Shown piece after piece: positions 1-8,413 of a DNA stretch of 64,000 nucleotides; the stretch's first letter is position 1; each line of letters starts with the position of its first letter. A model generated the notes under the pieces. The model did no database searches and had not been told where the DNA came from. It saw only the letters and a list, made by a program, of their open reading frames with translations. The position numbers and the translations under genes were made by a program. This DNA is from CAXTPV01 sp965276715 (GTDB taxonomy: Bacteria > Pseudomonadota > Alphaproteobacteria > Acetobacterales > Acetobacteraceae): positions 682,001-746,000 of the forward strand of contig OZ255622.1 in NCBI GenBank assembly GCA_965276715.1, in the 5' to 3' direction.

Positions 1-64
1 GGGGCTCGAACCCACGGCATCCAAGACCACAACCTGGCGCTCTACCAACTGAGCTACGGCCGCC
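1..64 (-). tRNA. tRNA-His (GTG anticodon), 3' end cut by the window
   Basis: Read on the minus strand from base 64 the sequence shows an acceptor 5' arm preceded by the extra G(-1) typical of tRNA-His, then T8-A9, a D arm with GCTC and TTGGTAGAGC, an anticodon loop TTGTGGT with anticodon GTG, and a T arm GTGGGTTCGAGC. The window starts inside the 3' half of the T stem, so the end of the T stem, the 3' acceptor strand and the discriminator base are missing. Confidence 0.93.
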
Positions 65-79
65 ACCGAGCGGGTTCGT

Positions 80-1282
80 CTAGGCAATGAGGGCGGGCGC
101 GTCAATTCGTGCGCGATCGGCCCGCTCGCCGAACAGGCTGCCGAGACGCCGCAACGCGTCGGCAAGAACCTCGATCCGCTTGCAGAAGGCGAAGCGGACG
201 AGAGTGCGTGGCGGCTCGGACGCATGGAACGCCGAGACCGGGATCGCGGCCACGCCGGCATGCTCGGTGATGTGCCGGCAGAAGGCGACGTCATCGCCGT
301 CGAAGCCGAGACCGGCGATGTCGACCGTCAGGAAGTAGCTGCCGCCGGTCGGAAGCACGTCGAAGCCCAGCACCGCCAGTCCGGCCGCCAGAAGATCGCG
401 CTTGGCGGCGAGATCGGCGGCAAGAGAGGCGAAGTACTGGTCGTCGAGATCCAGTCCGATCGCGACCGCGCGCTGCAGGTTCGGCGGCGTCGCGAAGACG
501 ACGTTCTGGTGGGCGCGCGCGGCCAGGAGGGCGAGCGGCGCGCAGGCGGTGATGTAGCCGACCTTCCAGCCGGTGAGCGAGAACGTCTTGCCGGCGCTGC
601 CGATCCTGAGGCAGCGGTCGCGCATGCCGGGGCGGGTCATCAGCGGGATGTGACGGCGTCCGTCGAACACGAGATGCTCGTAGACCTCGTCGCAGACGGC
701 ATAGGCGTCGTGACGTCGCAACAGGCCGGCGATCAGGTCGAGTTCGGACAGGGTGAACACCTTGCCGGTCGGGTTCATGGGCGAGTTGAGCAGGATCGCC
801 TTGGTGCGCGGTCCGAAGGCGGCCGCGAGCTCGTCGGCGGGCAGCGACCAGTCGGGCGCCCTCAACCGGACGATCCGCGGGATGGCGCCGAGCATGCGGA
901 CGGCGGGCAGGTAGGTGTCGTAGAGCGGTTCGATCAGGACGATCTCGTCGCCGGGATCGATCAGGGCCGCGAGCGAGACGAACAGCGCCTCGGTGGCACC
1001 GGAGGTGACCACGATCTCGGTCGAGGGATCGCATGCGATCCCGTGGAAGCGGGCATTGGCGCGGGCGACGGCCTCTCGAAGCTCAGGCAGGCCGGCGAGC
1101 GGCGCGTACTGGTTCCGATCGTCGCCGAGGAAGCGTTGCGCGGCCTCGACGATCGCCGGCGGACCGTCGGTATCGGGGAAGCCCTGCCCGAGATTGATCG
1201 CGCCATGCTTCCGCGCGAGGGCCGACATGACGGTGAAGATCGTCGTGCTCTGGGCGGTCAACAGCGTGCTGAGGGTCTTCAC
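80..1282 (-). CDS. PLP-dependent class I/II aminotransferase
   Basis: This 400-aa protein is a fold-type I pyridoxal-phosphate aminotransferase, closest in motif layout to the methionine/kynurenine aminotransferases (YbdL group). Visible landmarks are INLGQGFPD near residue 30, the NSPMNPTG loop with Asn170, CDEVYEHL with Asp198 for the pyridine nitrogen, and SAGKTFSLTGWK with the Schiff-base lysine at 232. It probably moves amino groups between a hydrophobic or sulfur amino acid and a 2-oxo acid in the cytosol; the exact substrate cannot be read from sequence. The start is a GTG with GGAG eight bases upstream. It lies just downstream of, and on the same strand as, tRNA-His, and is divergent from glnB. 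Confidence 0.9.
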   Translation of the reverse strand: MKTLSTLLTAQSTTIFTVMSALARKHGAINLGQGFPDTDGPPAIVEAAQRFLGDDRNQYAPLAGLPELREAVARANARFHGIACDPSTEIVVTSGATEALFVSLAALIDPGDEIVLIEPLYDTYLPAVRMLGAIPRIVRLRAPDWSLPADELAAAFGPRTKAILLNSPMNPTGKVFTLSELDLIAGLLRRHDAYAVCDEVYEHLVFDGRRHIPLMTRPGMRDRCLRIGSAGKTFSLTGWKVGYITACAPLALLAARAHQNVVFATPPNLQRAVAIGLDLDDQYFASLAADLAAKRDLLAAGLAVLGFDVLPTGGSYFLTVDIAGLGFDGDDVAFCRHITEHAGVAAIPVSAFHASEPPRTLVRFAFCKRIEVLADALRRLGSLFGERADRARIDAPALIA

Positions 1283-1485
1283 GGTGCGGGCTCCGGTGGC
1301 GGCGGGCAGGTGAGGCCGGGATGGGCGCAGATGGGGGCTCGACCAGTGGACTCAAGCGCACGCGCGCCCGAATGCCTAGTTTCGATGCAGTGGGGTGTGG
1401 GTGTCTGAGCGGCGGTTCGGCGCGCGATCGCCTGTTTGGCGCGCGGTCATGCGTGGCACCTGGATCATGCGGAAGGCACGGCGGA

Positions 1486-1501
1486 TGGCATGGCTTGTGC
1501 A
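1486..1501 (+). promoter_or_regulatory. Candidate sigma-54 (-24/-12) promoter for glnB
   Basis: TGGCATGGCTTGTGCA matches the RpoN consensus TGGCAC-N5-TTGCA with one mismatch in each element, and the invariant GG and GC are ten bases apart as required. It sits about 108 bases before the glnB start. glnB-glnA operons of alphaproteobacteria are commonly driven by NtrC and sigma-54, so the position fits; no clear NtrC dyad was found beside it. The 327-base gap 1283-1609 shows no gene. Confidence 0.5.
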
Positions 1502-1609
1502 GTCTGGCGCACGAAGCACCCGGCGATCGATGGCTGCGATGCTTCGCCCGTTCGGCGGCCCGTACGCCGACCATCAGGAGGACGTCCGGCCGGCGGTCGG
1601 CAACAAGCC

Positions 1610-1948
1610 ATGAAAAAAATCGAAGCCGTCATCAAACCCTTCAAGCTCGACGAGGTGAAGGAAGCCTTGCACGAGGTCGGGCTGCAGGGGATCACCGTTG
1701 TGGAAGCGAAGGGTTTCGGCCGCCAGAAGGGCCACACGGAGCTGTATCGTGGCGCCGAGTATGTGGTCGATTTCCTGCCGAAGGTGAAGATCGAACTGGT
1801 CTGCGACGACGAAGTCGCCGAGCGCGCGGTCGACGCGATCGTTTCGGCCGCGCGAACCGGAAGGATCGGCGACGGGAAGATCTTCGTCACCACGATCGAC
1901 GAGGTGATCCGGATCCGGACTGGCGAACGGGGGCCGGAAGCGATCTGA
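1610..1948 (+). CDS. glnB: Nitrogen regulatory protein P-II
   Basis: A 112-aa P-II signalling protein, exactly the family length. It begins MKKIEAVIKPFKLDEVKEAL, carries the T-loop with the uridylylation tyrosine at residue 51 (GAEYVVDFLPK), the B-loop around residues 82-90 and the C-loop ending RTGERGPEAI. P-II proteins form trimers that sense ATP/ADP, 2-oxoglutarate and glutamine and control glutamine synthetase adenylylation and NtrB/NtrC. The start is fixed by homology because no close Shine-Dalgarno is seen; a GGAGG lies 28 bases upstream. glnA follows 130 bases downstream on the same strand, the classical glnBA arrangement, and a sigma-54-like promoter lies upstream. Confidence 0.97.
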   Translation: MKKIEAVIKPFKLDEVKEALHEVGLQGITVVEAKGFGRQKGHTELYRGAEYVVDFLPKVKIELVCDDEVAERAVDAIVSAARTGRIGDGKIFVTTIDEVIRIRTGERGPEAI

Positions 1949-1998
1949 TCCGTGCGAGGCGGCGTCGGACCAATTCGTGCGCGGGTCGCCGCCGCACT

Positions 1999-2047
1999 GT
2001 GTAAAAAGGCCTGGGTGTAAGAAGGCTTGGGTGTAGGAAGACTTTGG
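1999..2047 (+). repeat. Three tandem 16-bp repeats between glnB and glnA
   Basis: GTGTAAAAAGGCCTGG (1999-2014), GTGTAAGAAGGCTTGG (2015-2030) and GTGTAGGAAGACTTTGG (2031-2047) follow head to tail, 31 bases before the glnA start. The third copy has one extra T. The placement suggests a regulatory role in glnA expression (protein binding or leader RNA), but no known element is recognised. Confidence 0.8.
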
Positions 2048-2078
2048 CATCACCGCGCGACGTCGCGCCTCGAATGGA

Positions 2079-3566
2079 ATGAACCGGATGGCGAAAAGAC
2101 CTGCTGCACCCGCAACGAAACCGGCGGCTCCGACAACCCCGCCCCCCGCGACGGCGGCCAGTGAGGTCGCCAAGGTGATGGAGCTGCTGCGCGAGAACGC
2201 GGTCGAATATGTCGACCTTCGCTTCACCGACCCGCGCGGCAAGTGGCAGCACACCACGCAGCATATCTCGACGGTCGACGCGGAGGTGTTCCAGGACGGT
2301 TTCATGTTCGACGGATCGTCGATCGCCGGCTGGAAGGCGATCAACGAGAGCGACATGATCCTGATGCCGGATGCGTCGACGGCGGTGATGGATCCGTTCG
2401 CGGCCAAGCCGCAACTGATCCTGTTCTGCGACATCCACGAGCCGTCGACCGGGCAGCTCTACGCGCGCGACCCGCGCGGGACGGCCAAGCTCGCCGAGCA
2501 GTATCTGAAGTCGACCGGGATCGGCGACATCGCGTCGTTCGGCGCGGAGGCCGAATTCTTCGTCTTCGACAGCGTCCGCTTCGGGACCGGACCGAACTAC
2601 TCGAGCTACCAGATCGACAGCATCGAAGGACCGCAGGCGGCCCTGAAGGATTATCCCGAGGGCAACATGGGGCATCGGCCGACGATCAAGGGCGGCTATT
2701 TCCCGGTGCCACCGGTGGACAGCGAGCACGATCTGCGCGCCGAGATGCTGTCGACGATGGGCGAGATGGGATTGCCGATCGAGAAGCATCACCACGAGGT
2801 GGCGCAGAGCCAGCACGAGCTGGGCACCAAGTTCGGGCCGCTGACGAAGATGGCCGACCAGATGCAGATCTACAAATACTGCGTGCACAACGTGGCGCAC
2901 AGCTACGGCAAGACCGCGACCTTCATGCCCAAGCCGATCCATGGCGACAACGGTTCGGGCATGCACACGCACCAGTCGATCTGGAAGGACGGCAAGCCGA
3001 TCTTCGCCGGCAATTCGTATGCGGACCTGTCGGAGACCTGCCTGTTCTACATTGGCGGGATCATCAGGCATGCGAAGGCGCTCAACGCGTTCACCAATCC
3101 GACGACCAACAGCTACAAGCGGCTGATCCCCGGGTTCGAGGCGCCGGTGCTGCTCGCCTACTCGGCGCGCAACCGGTCCGCCTCGTGCCGCATTCCGTAT
3201 GCGACGAGCCCGAAGGCCAAGCGCGTCGAGGTGCGGTTCCCGGACGCGAGTGCCAACCCGTATCTCGCGTTCGCGGCGATGCTGATGGCGGGTCTGGACG
3301 GCATCAAGAACAAGATCCATCCGGGCGAGGCGATGGACAAGGACCTCTACGACCTGCCGCCGGAGGAGCTGCACGACATCCCGACGGTGTGCGGCAGCCT
3401 GCGCGAGGCGCTCGGCGCGCTGACCGCGGATCATGAGTTCCTGCTCGCCGGCGGTGTGTTCTCGACCGACCAGATCGAGAGCTACATCGAGCTCAAGTGG
3501 AAGGAGGTCTACAAGTTCGAGCACACGCCGCATCCGGCGGAATTCGAGATGTACTACTCGGTCTGA
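2079..3566 (+). CDS. glnA: Type I glutamine synthetase
   Basis: A 495-aa class I glutamine synthetase that makes glutamine from glutamate, ammonia and ATP as a cytosolic dodecamer. The GS beta-grasp begins around residue 35 (VEYVDLRFTDPRGKW); FMFDGSSIAGW, AEAEFFVFD, the metal ligands in KHHHEVAQSQHE, and NGSGMHTHQSIW follow. The adenylylation site is in DLYDLPPEE with Tyr424, equivalent to Tyr397 of enteric GlnA shifted by about 27 residues. That shift is an Ala/Pro/Thr-rich N-terminal extension (residues 1-28) rare in the family; starting at the second ATG (2088) would remove only three residues of it. It is regulated with glnB, and adenylylation control is expected. Confidence 0.97.
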   Translation: MNRMAKRPAAPATKPAAPTTPPPATAASEVAKVMELLRENAVEYVDLRFTDPRGKWQHTTQHISTVDAEVFQDGFMFDGSSIAGWKAINESDMILMPDASTAVMDPFAAKPQLILFCDIHEPSTGQLYARDPRGTAKLAEQYLKSTGIGDIASFGAEAEFFVFDSVRFGTGPNYSSYQIDSIEGPQAALKDYPEGNMGHRPTIKGGYFPVPPVDSEHDLRAEMLSTMGEMGLPIEKHHHEVAQSQHELGTKFGPLTKMADQMQIYKYCVHNVAHSYGKTATFMPKPIHGDNGSGMHTHQSIWKDGKPIFAGNSYADLSETCLFYIGGIIRHAKALNAFTNPTTNSYKRLIPGFEAPVLLAYSARNRSASCRIPYATSPKAKRVEVRFPDASANPYLAFAAMLMAGLDGIKNKIHPGEAMDKDLYDLPPEELHDIPTVCGSLREALGALTADHEFLLAGGVFSTDQIESYIELKWKEVYKFEHTPHPAEFEMYYSV

Positions 3567-3595
3567 CCGAGGGCCAGGATCCTGGCCTCGGTCAG
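3563..3595. terminator. Hairpin shared by the convergent ends of glnA and the esterase pseudogene
   Basis: CTGACCGAGGGCCAGG, a two-base centre and CCTGGCCTCGGTCAG form a nearly perfect dyad with one bulged G. It starts at the glnA stop codon and ends just past the esterase stop codon, so it can serve as a bidirectional terminator. There is no U tract, so an intrinsic role is only moderately likely. Confidence 0.55.
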
Positions 3596-5196
3596 AGCGA
3601 GCCGGGCGGGAGCACGCCGTCGAGGGTCAGGATCGGCTCCCAGATGGCGCACTTGTGGTCGGCGTTGAAGCCGGTGCCGGCGGCAGCACCAGGGGGGATG
3701 AGCTCCTGGAACCGGTCGGTGCGCGGGTCGTATGCGCTCCAGGGCGCGACACCGGGTCCGTTCGGGTTGCCGCTCCTGGCGAAGTTGGTCCAGGCGGCGC
3801 GCATCTGCGTGGCGAGGCTCATCTCGGCCGGCGTCATGAGCGATCCGGAGACGCCGTTGCGGCCGAGCAGCAACGGCCAGAGAAAGGGCAGCTCGCTGGT
3901 GTGCGGGGCGCCGAGCGGCAGGAACGGGTCGGCCGGCAGCAACAGGGCGGCCGCGTTCTCGTCGGAGAATTCGTAGTTGTAGACCGGGACGCTGCGTGAC
4001 AGCAGCTGGTCGAAGCCGCGCGCGCCGCAGGAGAAGCCGGCGTCGGTGAACAGCGTGGCGTAGGCGAGATCGGGCGTCGGGTAGTCGGCGAGCGGATAGA
4101 TCGACGCGACGAAGGGCGTGATCGGCGCGCCGACCAGCCCGGCGATCGCCTGGTCGTAGCCGGACGCGGCCAACGGATGACCGGTGAAGTCGAACTCCGT
4201 CGCCGTGAACAGCCTCGCCTCGTCGTGGTTCGAGCCCTGCATGACCGGGACCCGGTTCAGCACGCCGGCGGCGATCGCGATCAGCGGCTGGACCGGGAGG
4301 ACGAAGGTGCCGACGTTCGGCTCGAACTGGGTGAGGCTGGCCGACGAGCCGGGCGCGCCTGCCGCCTCGGCGGCGAGAAACGCGGAGACGGGCAGCGCGC
4401 GCAGACAGGCGGCGTCGGTCGTGCTGGCGCAACCGGCGGCGGTCGCGAAGGCGACGCCGGCACGGTCCGCGGCGGCGAGCGAGGGCAGCTGGACGGCGTA
4501 GGCGCCGCTCTCGATGATCGCGCGCTGGAACAGGCCGATGGCGCCGGGCGAGACGAGATGGTCGAAGATGTTCTGGGCGCCGGCGGATTAGCCGAACACC
4601 GTGACCCTGTTCGGATTGCCACCGAAAGCGGCGATGTTGTCCCTGACCCAGCGCAGGGCCGCCTGCTGGTCCATCAGGCCGTAATCGCCCGAGGCGTGGC
4701 CGGGACTTTCGGCATCGAGCGCCGGGTGGGCCAGGAAGCCGAGATAGCCGAGACGATAGTTGATGGTCACGACGATGACGCCGTCCTGGACGAGCGCGGT
4801 GCCGTCGTACTGGCCGCCGGTGCCGGTCTCGTCGGCGCCGCCATGGATCCAGACCATGACGGGCAGGTTCCGGGCACCCGAGACGGGCGCATAGATGTTG
4901 AGGAAGAGACAGTTCTCGTTGGTGCTGGCCACGCCGAAATCGCCGGCGTTCTGGGGACAGGGCGGGGGGAGCGTGTCGGCTTGCAGCACGCCCGACCAGG
5001 ATGCCGAGCGCGGTGCCGCCCAACGGAGCGGGCCGATCGGAGGCTGGGCATACGGGATGCCGAGATAGTCGATCGCGCCCGCGGTCGCGATGCCTTGGAC
5101 GAGCCCCGCCCGCGTCGAGACGGTCGGGCCCGCGGCTTGGGCCTGGGCTGCCGTCATCGCGAACACGGCCGCTCCGGCGCGCCACCACATCGACAT
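3592..5196 (-). pseudogene. Secreted type-B carboxylesterase interrupted by one in-frame stop
   Basis: The reading frame encodes about 534 residues of a carboxylesterase/acetylcholinesterase-type alpha/beta hydrolase with an N-terminal signal peptide (WWRAGAAVFAMTAAQAQAAG). NENCLFLNIYAP, the oxyanion-hole WIHGGA and the second part with SNHDEARLF (acid) and NADHK (catalytic His) are all in one frame. The only defect is TAA at 4588-4590, exactly where the Glu of the GESAG nucleophile elbow should be; the next codons read SAGAQNIFDH. A single G-to-T change from GAA explains it, so this is a recent pseudogene or a sequencing error. Without readthrough the product ends after about 200 residues, before the catalytic serine. 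The start ATG at 5196 was chosen for the signal peptide. Confidence 0.88.
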
Positions 5197-5278
5197 CGCG
5201 TTTCCCCGGTTCCGACGGCTTGATGACCGTTCTGTCATCTCGCAGGGTGAGCGAGAACGATGGTCGATGCAAGGAGCG

Positions 5279-6448
5279 TCAGAGGTCGGGGCGGCCGAGC
5301 TCGCGTTCGACGATGGCGGCGTAGAGGCCGGCGCCGTAGGGGATCGCCGCGTCGTTGAAATCATAGCCAGCGTTGTGCAGTCCGGCGGTGTCTCCGTTGC
5401 CGAGATTGATGTAGGCGCCGGGGACGGCCTCGAGCATGAAGGCGAAGTCCTCCGACCCCATCACCGGGTTACGGTTCCGCTGCACGGCATCCTCGCCCAC
5501 GAGCGAGACGGCGGCGTCCGCGAGCGCCGCGGCTTGCGCCGGCTCGTTGATGAGAGGGGCGAAGATGGTGCGGATCTCGAGGTCGGCGGCAGCGCCGAAG
5601 CCGGCGGCGACACCGAGCGCCACGCGGCGCATGTTCGCCTCGATCAGTGAGAGGATTTCGGTGCGGAAGGCGCGTGCGGTGCCGCGGATGAGGACCTTGT
5701 CGGGGATGACGTTGTAGGCGTTGCCGCCCTCGATGGCGCAGCAGCTCAGCACGGCGGTGTCGATCGGGGCGACGTTGCGCGCGACGATCGATTGCAGCGC
5801 CGTGATGACGTGCGAGGCGGCGAGGATGGGGTCGATGCCGGCTTCCGGCCGTGCGCCGTGCGCGCCCACTCCGGTCACGGTGAGATCGAAGAACGTGCCG
5901 CCGGCCATCATCGGTCCGGGGCGGATGGCGAAGGTGCCGATGTCGTGGCCGGGATGGTTGTGCATGCCGAAGACGCTCGCGCACGGGAAGCGTCCGAACA
6001 GATCGTCGGCGAGCATCGCGCGGGCGCCGCCGATGCCTTCCTCGGCGGGCTGGAAGATGAAGTTCACGGTCCCGGCGAAGCGGCGGGTTTCGGCCAGATA
6101 GCGCGCGGCGCCGAGCAGCATGGTGGTGTGGCCGTCATGGCCGCAGGCGTGCATCACGCCCGGCCTGGTCGATGCGTAGGGCAAGCCGGTGGTCTCGTGG
6201 ATCGGCAGGGCGTCCATGTCGGCGCGGAGCCCGATGCTGCCGCCGTTGTTGCCGCCTCGCAGGACGCCGACGATGCCGGTGCGTCCGACCTCGCGATGCA
6301 CCTCGATGCCCCAGGAGGCGAGCAGGCCGGCGACGATGGCGGAGGTGCGGTGCTCGTCGAAGCCGAGCTCGGGATGGGCGTGCAGATCGTGGCGGATCGC
6401 TTCGAGATCGGCCTGGAATGTTCGTATCTCGTCGACTTGTGTCGTCAC
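5279..6448 (-). CDS. M20-family amidohydrolase (hippurate hydrolase type)
   Basis: A 389-aa peptidase of the M20D amidohydrolase family, related to HipO and to IAA-amino-acid and N-acyl-amino-acid hydrolases. The metal-binding and catalytic motifs are all present: HDLHAHPELGFDEHRT near residue 20, RADMDALPI, HACGHDGHT, FQPAEEG and MHNHPG, with the C-terminal GSEDFAFM contributing a metal ligand. It should cleave an amide bond in an N-acylated amino acid or similar substrate in the cytosol using two metal ions; the natural substrate is not evident. Translation starts with GTG at 6448. It lies on the same strand upstream of the esterase pseudogene with an 82-base gap, so the two may once have been co-transcribed. 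Confidence 0.92.
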   Translation of the reverse strand: MTTQVDEIRTFQADLEAIRHDLHAHPELGFDEHRTSAIVAGLLASWGIEVHREVGRTGIVGVLRGGNNGGSIGLRADMDALPIHETTGLPYASTRPGVMHACGHDGHTTMLLGAARYLAETRRFAGTVNFIFQPAEEGIGGARAMLADDLFGRFPCASVFGMHNHPGHDIGTFAIRPGPMMAGGTFFDLTVTGVGAHGARPEAGIDPILAASHVITALQSIVARNVAPIDTAVLSCCAIEGGNAYNVIPDKVLIRGTARAFRTEILSLIEANMRRVALGVAAGFGAAADLEIRTIFAPLINEPAQAAALADAAVSLVGEDAVQRNRNPVMGSEDFAFMLEAVPGAYINLGNGDTAGLHNAGYDFNDAAIPYGAGLYAAIVERELGRPDL

Positions 6449-6766
6449 GTCGTGGTCTCCGGGTCGCGCTGCGGTGCGGGTTTCAGTGTGGCGGTAGCCG
6501 CGCGCAAGGAGAAGGCCAAGGCTTCGTCGGCGGCGGGCGAAGCGTAGCAGCCTGTGGGCCGTGCAGCGGATCGCCGACCCATGCCGCGACGCGTCAAGAG
6601 GGCGGCCGGCGCGAGAAGCACCTCCTGACTCTGCAGAGCAGGCAGGGCAACGTCATTGGTGCGTGGCAAGCGCATAACGTGACGGACAGCAAAGCCACAT
6701 TTGATTTCGTCCACGATGGCGTCTACCCATTCCAGGACATGATTGCACCTCACCGTCATCCCATCG
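6449..6766. other. 318-base gap without a supportable gene
   Basis: Open frames run through this stretch on both strands but none shows a signal, domain or start context. It should hold the divergent promoters of the amidohydrolase and of the small secreted protein; no convincing promoter elements were picked out. Confidence 0.4.
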
Positions 6767-7237
6767 GTGAGGCACGTCTTTGGCTCCTTGCTCACCCGAT
6801 CGATTGAGGCCTGTGCGATGGCTCTCATGATCAGCATGGGTGCGCCGGCCTTTGCGCAGAGCACGAACTGCACCTTCCGCCAGGAAAACGCGGCCGACAG
6901 GGCGCTCGGCAACGTGACGACGTGGTCGAGGCTGGTTGACTGGCGAGGACACTATGTCGCATGCGATGACGCCAGCACAGCAGAAGGCGTCTCGGAGATT
7001 ATGGCGAGGCTGCTGACGACCGACTGGCCGGGTCTGATGCGTACCGGGCCAACCATCAGACGCGACCGTGCACTGCACGCTTTCCTGGTTCGGCACATCG
7101 ATACGACCATGTCTGAGCGCGATGCCAAGCTAGTCAGGGCGGATGCAGCGACCCGTTGCACCTCCGGCAACCGTGGGCTCTGTGGAGACATCACGAAGGA
7201 GATCGACGCTCTTCTGACCGAGCTGCACAACGGATGA
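6767..7237 (+). CDS. Small predicted secreted protein, function unknown
   Basis: This 156-aa frame begins with a hydrophobic export signal (SLLTRSIEACAMALMISMGAPAFAQS) that would be cut after AFA, leaving about 123 residues. The mature part has four cysteines (STNC, VACDD, TRCTSG, GLCGD), consistent with periplasmic disulfides. No family is recognised. The start is uncertain: GTG at 6767 gives the cleanest signal peptide, while TTG at 6743 would add eight residues. The next 336 bases up to the first 643-bp repeat contain no clear gene. Confidence 0.55.
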   Translation: MRHVFGSLLTRSIEACAMALMISMGAPAFAQSTNCTFRQENAADRALGNVTTWSRLVDWRGHYVACDDASTAEGVSEIMARLLTTDWPGLMRTGPTIRRDRALHAFLVRHIDTTMSERDAKLVRADAATRCTSGNRGLCGDITKEIDALLTELHNG

Positions 7238-7573
7238 GCACGCCGAGGAGCCATCGCCGATCCACTTAAAATGAGGTGTCTCTGTTTGGGAACTTTGTCC
7301 TGCGTTTCACTTCGGTTCATGAGGTCGATGTTTCAAAAGTCGATGGTTTCCAAAGGCGATGCCTTTGGTGCGGTCCGGGGCAAAGCCCCGGCTTTCCGAC
7401 GGTCGTAGGCAGCCGCGTTCGCGACGGGTCGCGGCGAGATCGATCGACAACCTCGGAGCGCCCCGCGGCGGCGGTCTCATTTTCGATCGATTCCACGATC
7501 CGGACATGCAGAATCCGGCTGGCGGCGGACATGCGCGAGCGACCCGCCGGCGGGGCCGCGGGTTCGGGTCTGG
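7238..7573. other. Gap with a GC-rich hairpin, no gene
   Basis: The stretch holds a perfect 7-bp hairpin CCGGGGC-AAA-GCCCCGG at 7375-7391. The same type of sequence appears at the 3' end of tmk (25666-25682), which suggests a dispersed terminator or repeat. A minus-strand frame that overlaps the stop codon of the 182-aa gene at 7636 runs through here but is low complexity and not conserved in the second repeat copy, so it is not called. Confidence 0.4.
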
Positions 7574-8216
7574 TCCGGATTGTGGAGGCGTTGGGGTTGG
7601 CGGGACGGGCTCGGCGGGGCTCGGCGGCCCCGTCGTCACGTGAAGGGCAGGCTTGCGGCCGGCGGGGCGGCGGGCGGCGGGGCGGGGGGGACCGGGCCGG
7701 ACTGCGGCCGCGGGAACGGCGGCTTGCCGGCTCGCTCGCGGGCCATGTCGCGCCGGGCGTCAGCGAGCTGGCGGTAGCGTTCGCGCGCGGTCAGATCGGC
7801 CGCGGTCGGCTCGGGCATTGGGGGCTCGGGCGATGGCCGCCTGGACCGGCCGGTGATGGGTCCCGCCTCCGCGGCATCCTCCTTGGCCAAGCGCTGCTCG
7901 ATGCGGTCGATGGCGATGACCGTGCGGTAGGCGTTCGTCCACTCGCACGCCTCCATCTGATGGTTGGCGATGATGGCGAGCCGCTCGACGGCCGCCATCT
8001 CGCCGAAGGCTTGACGGTGATAGGGGCCGTCGACGAGGCCGAACAGCCTGAGGATCCGGTCGATGTCGGCGGCCTCGAACGCTGCGTCGCCCCATTGCGT
8101 CCGCATGAGCATGCGGAGCTCTTGGGTATGGGGGTCGAGTTCAGGGGCTGCGTCCATGGCCGCGGAGGATTGCGGTGTCTTCACGGGCTGCCAAGGCCGA
8201 AGACGCTATTCGGTCG
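7574..8216 (-). repeat. 643-bp dispersed repeat, copy 1
   Basis: This unit matches 13321-13963 over its whole length, with equal length and only scattered substitutions. Similarity begins at TCCGGATTGTGGAGGCG and stops after CTATTCGGTCG, and the flanks differ completely. It contains one complete gene and about 60 bases on its 3' side. No terminal inverted repeats or target duplication are evident, so the means of duplication is unknown. Confidence 0.93.
7636..8184 (-). CDS. Hypothetical protein in repeat copy 1 (paralogue of 13383-13931)
   Basis: A 182-aa acidic protein of unknown family. Residues 15-100 are predicted helical and ordered (DPHTQELRMLMRTQWGDAAF and FGEMAAVERLAIIANHQ are visible), and the last 75 residues are rich in proline, arginine and charged residues, ending QSGPVPPAPPPAAPP. 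It differs from the second copy at only a few sites, for example RLAKE against RQAKE and MARE against MTRE. Because the frame stays open in both copies, selection or recent duplication is implied. The start is GTG at 8184; ATG at 8157 is an alternative. Neither has an obvious ribosome binding site. Confidence 0.6.
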   Translation of the reverse strand: MKTPQSSAAMDAAPELDPHTQELRMLMRTQWGDAAFEAADIDRILRLFGLVDGPYHRQAFGEMAAVERLAIIANHQMEACEWTNAYRTVIAIDRIEQRLAKEDAAEAGPITGRSRRPSPEPPMPEPTAADLTARERYRQLADARRDMARERAGKPPFPRPQSGPVPPAPPPAAPPAASLPFT

Positions 8217-8282
8217 GTTTCCGTTTTTTACCTCATTCCCAATGCACTTTGAAGCGGCACGCTCCGGCTCTGTAAGCGGGGT

Positions 8283-8337
8283 CTAGAGCGTGACCGGCTA
8301 AGGTTGACATGAAATGCGAGAGCCGATCACGCTCTAG
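8283..8337. repeat. REP-like palindromic intergenic element
   Basis: CTAGAGCGTGACCGGCT (8283-8299) and AGCCGATCACGCTCTAG (8321-8337) are inverted copies with one mismatch in 17 and a 21-base loop. It lies in the gap between repeat copy 1 and the 3' end of the tetR-type gene. A second small dyad AAGTCC-TT-GGACTT follows at about 8398-8411 and could terminate the tetR-type transcript. Confidence 0.75.
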
Positions 8338-8413
8338 CCTTTGTTTTGACGAGCAATTTTATCGCCGTGCTGACGCAACTTGAAGCGATATTGCTCTAAG
8401 TCCTTGGACTTGG

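Noticed and set aside
1453..1471. A second TGGCAC word upstream of glnB considered as a sigma-54 site
   Set aside because: Its distance to the next GC is 12 rather than 10 bases, so it does not fit the -24/-12 rule.
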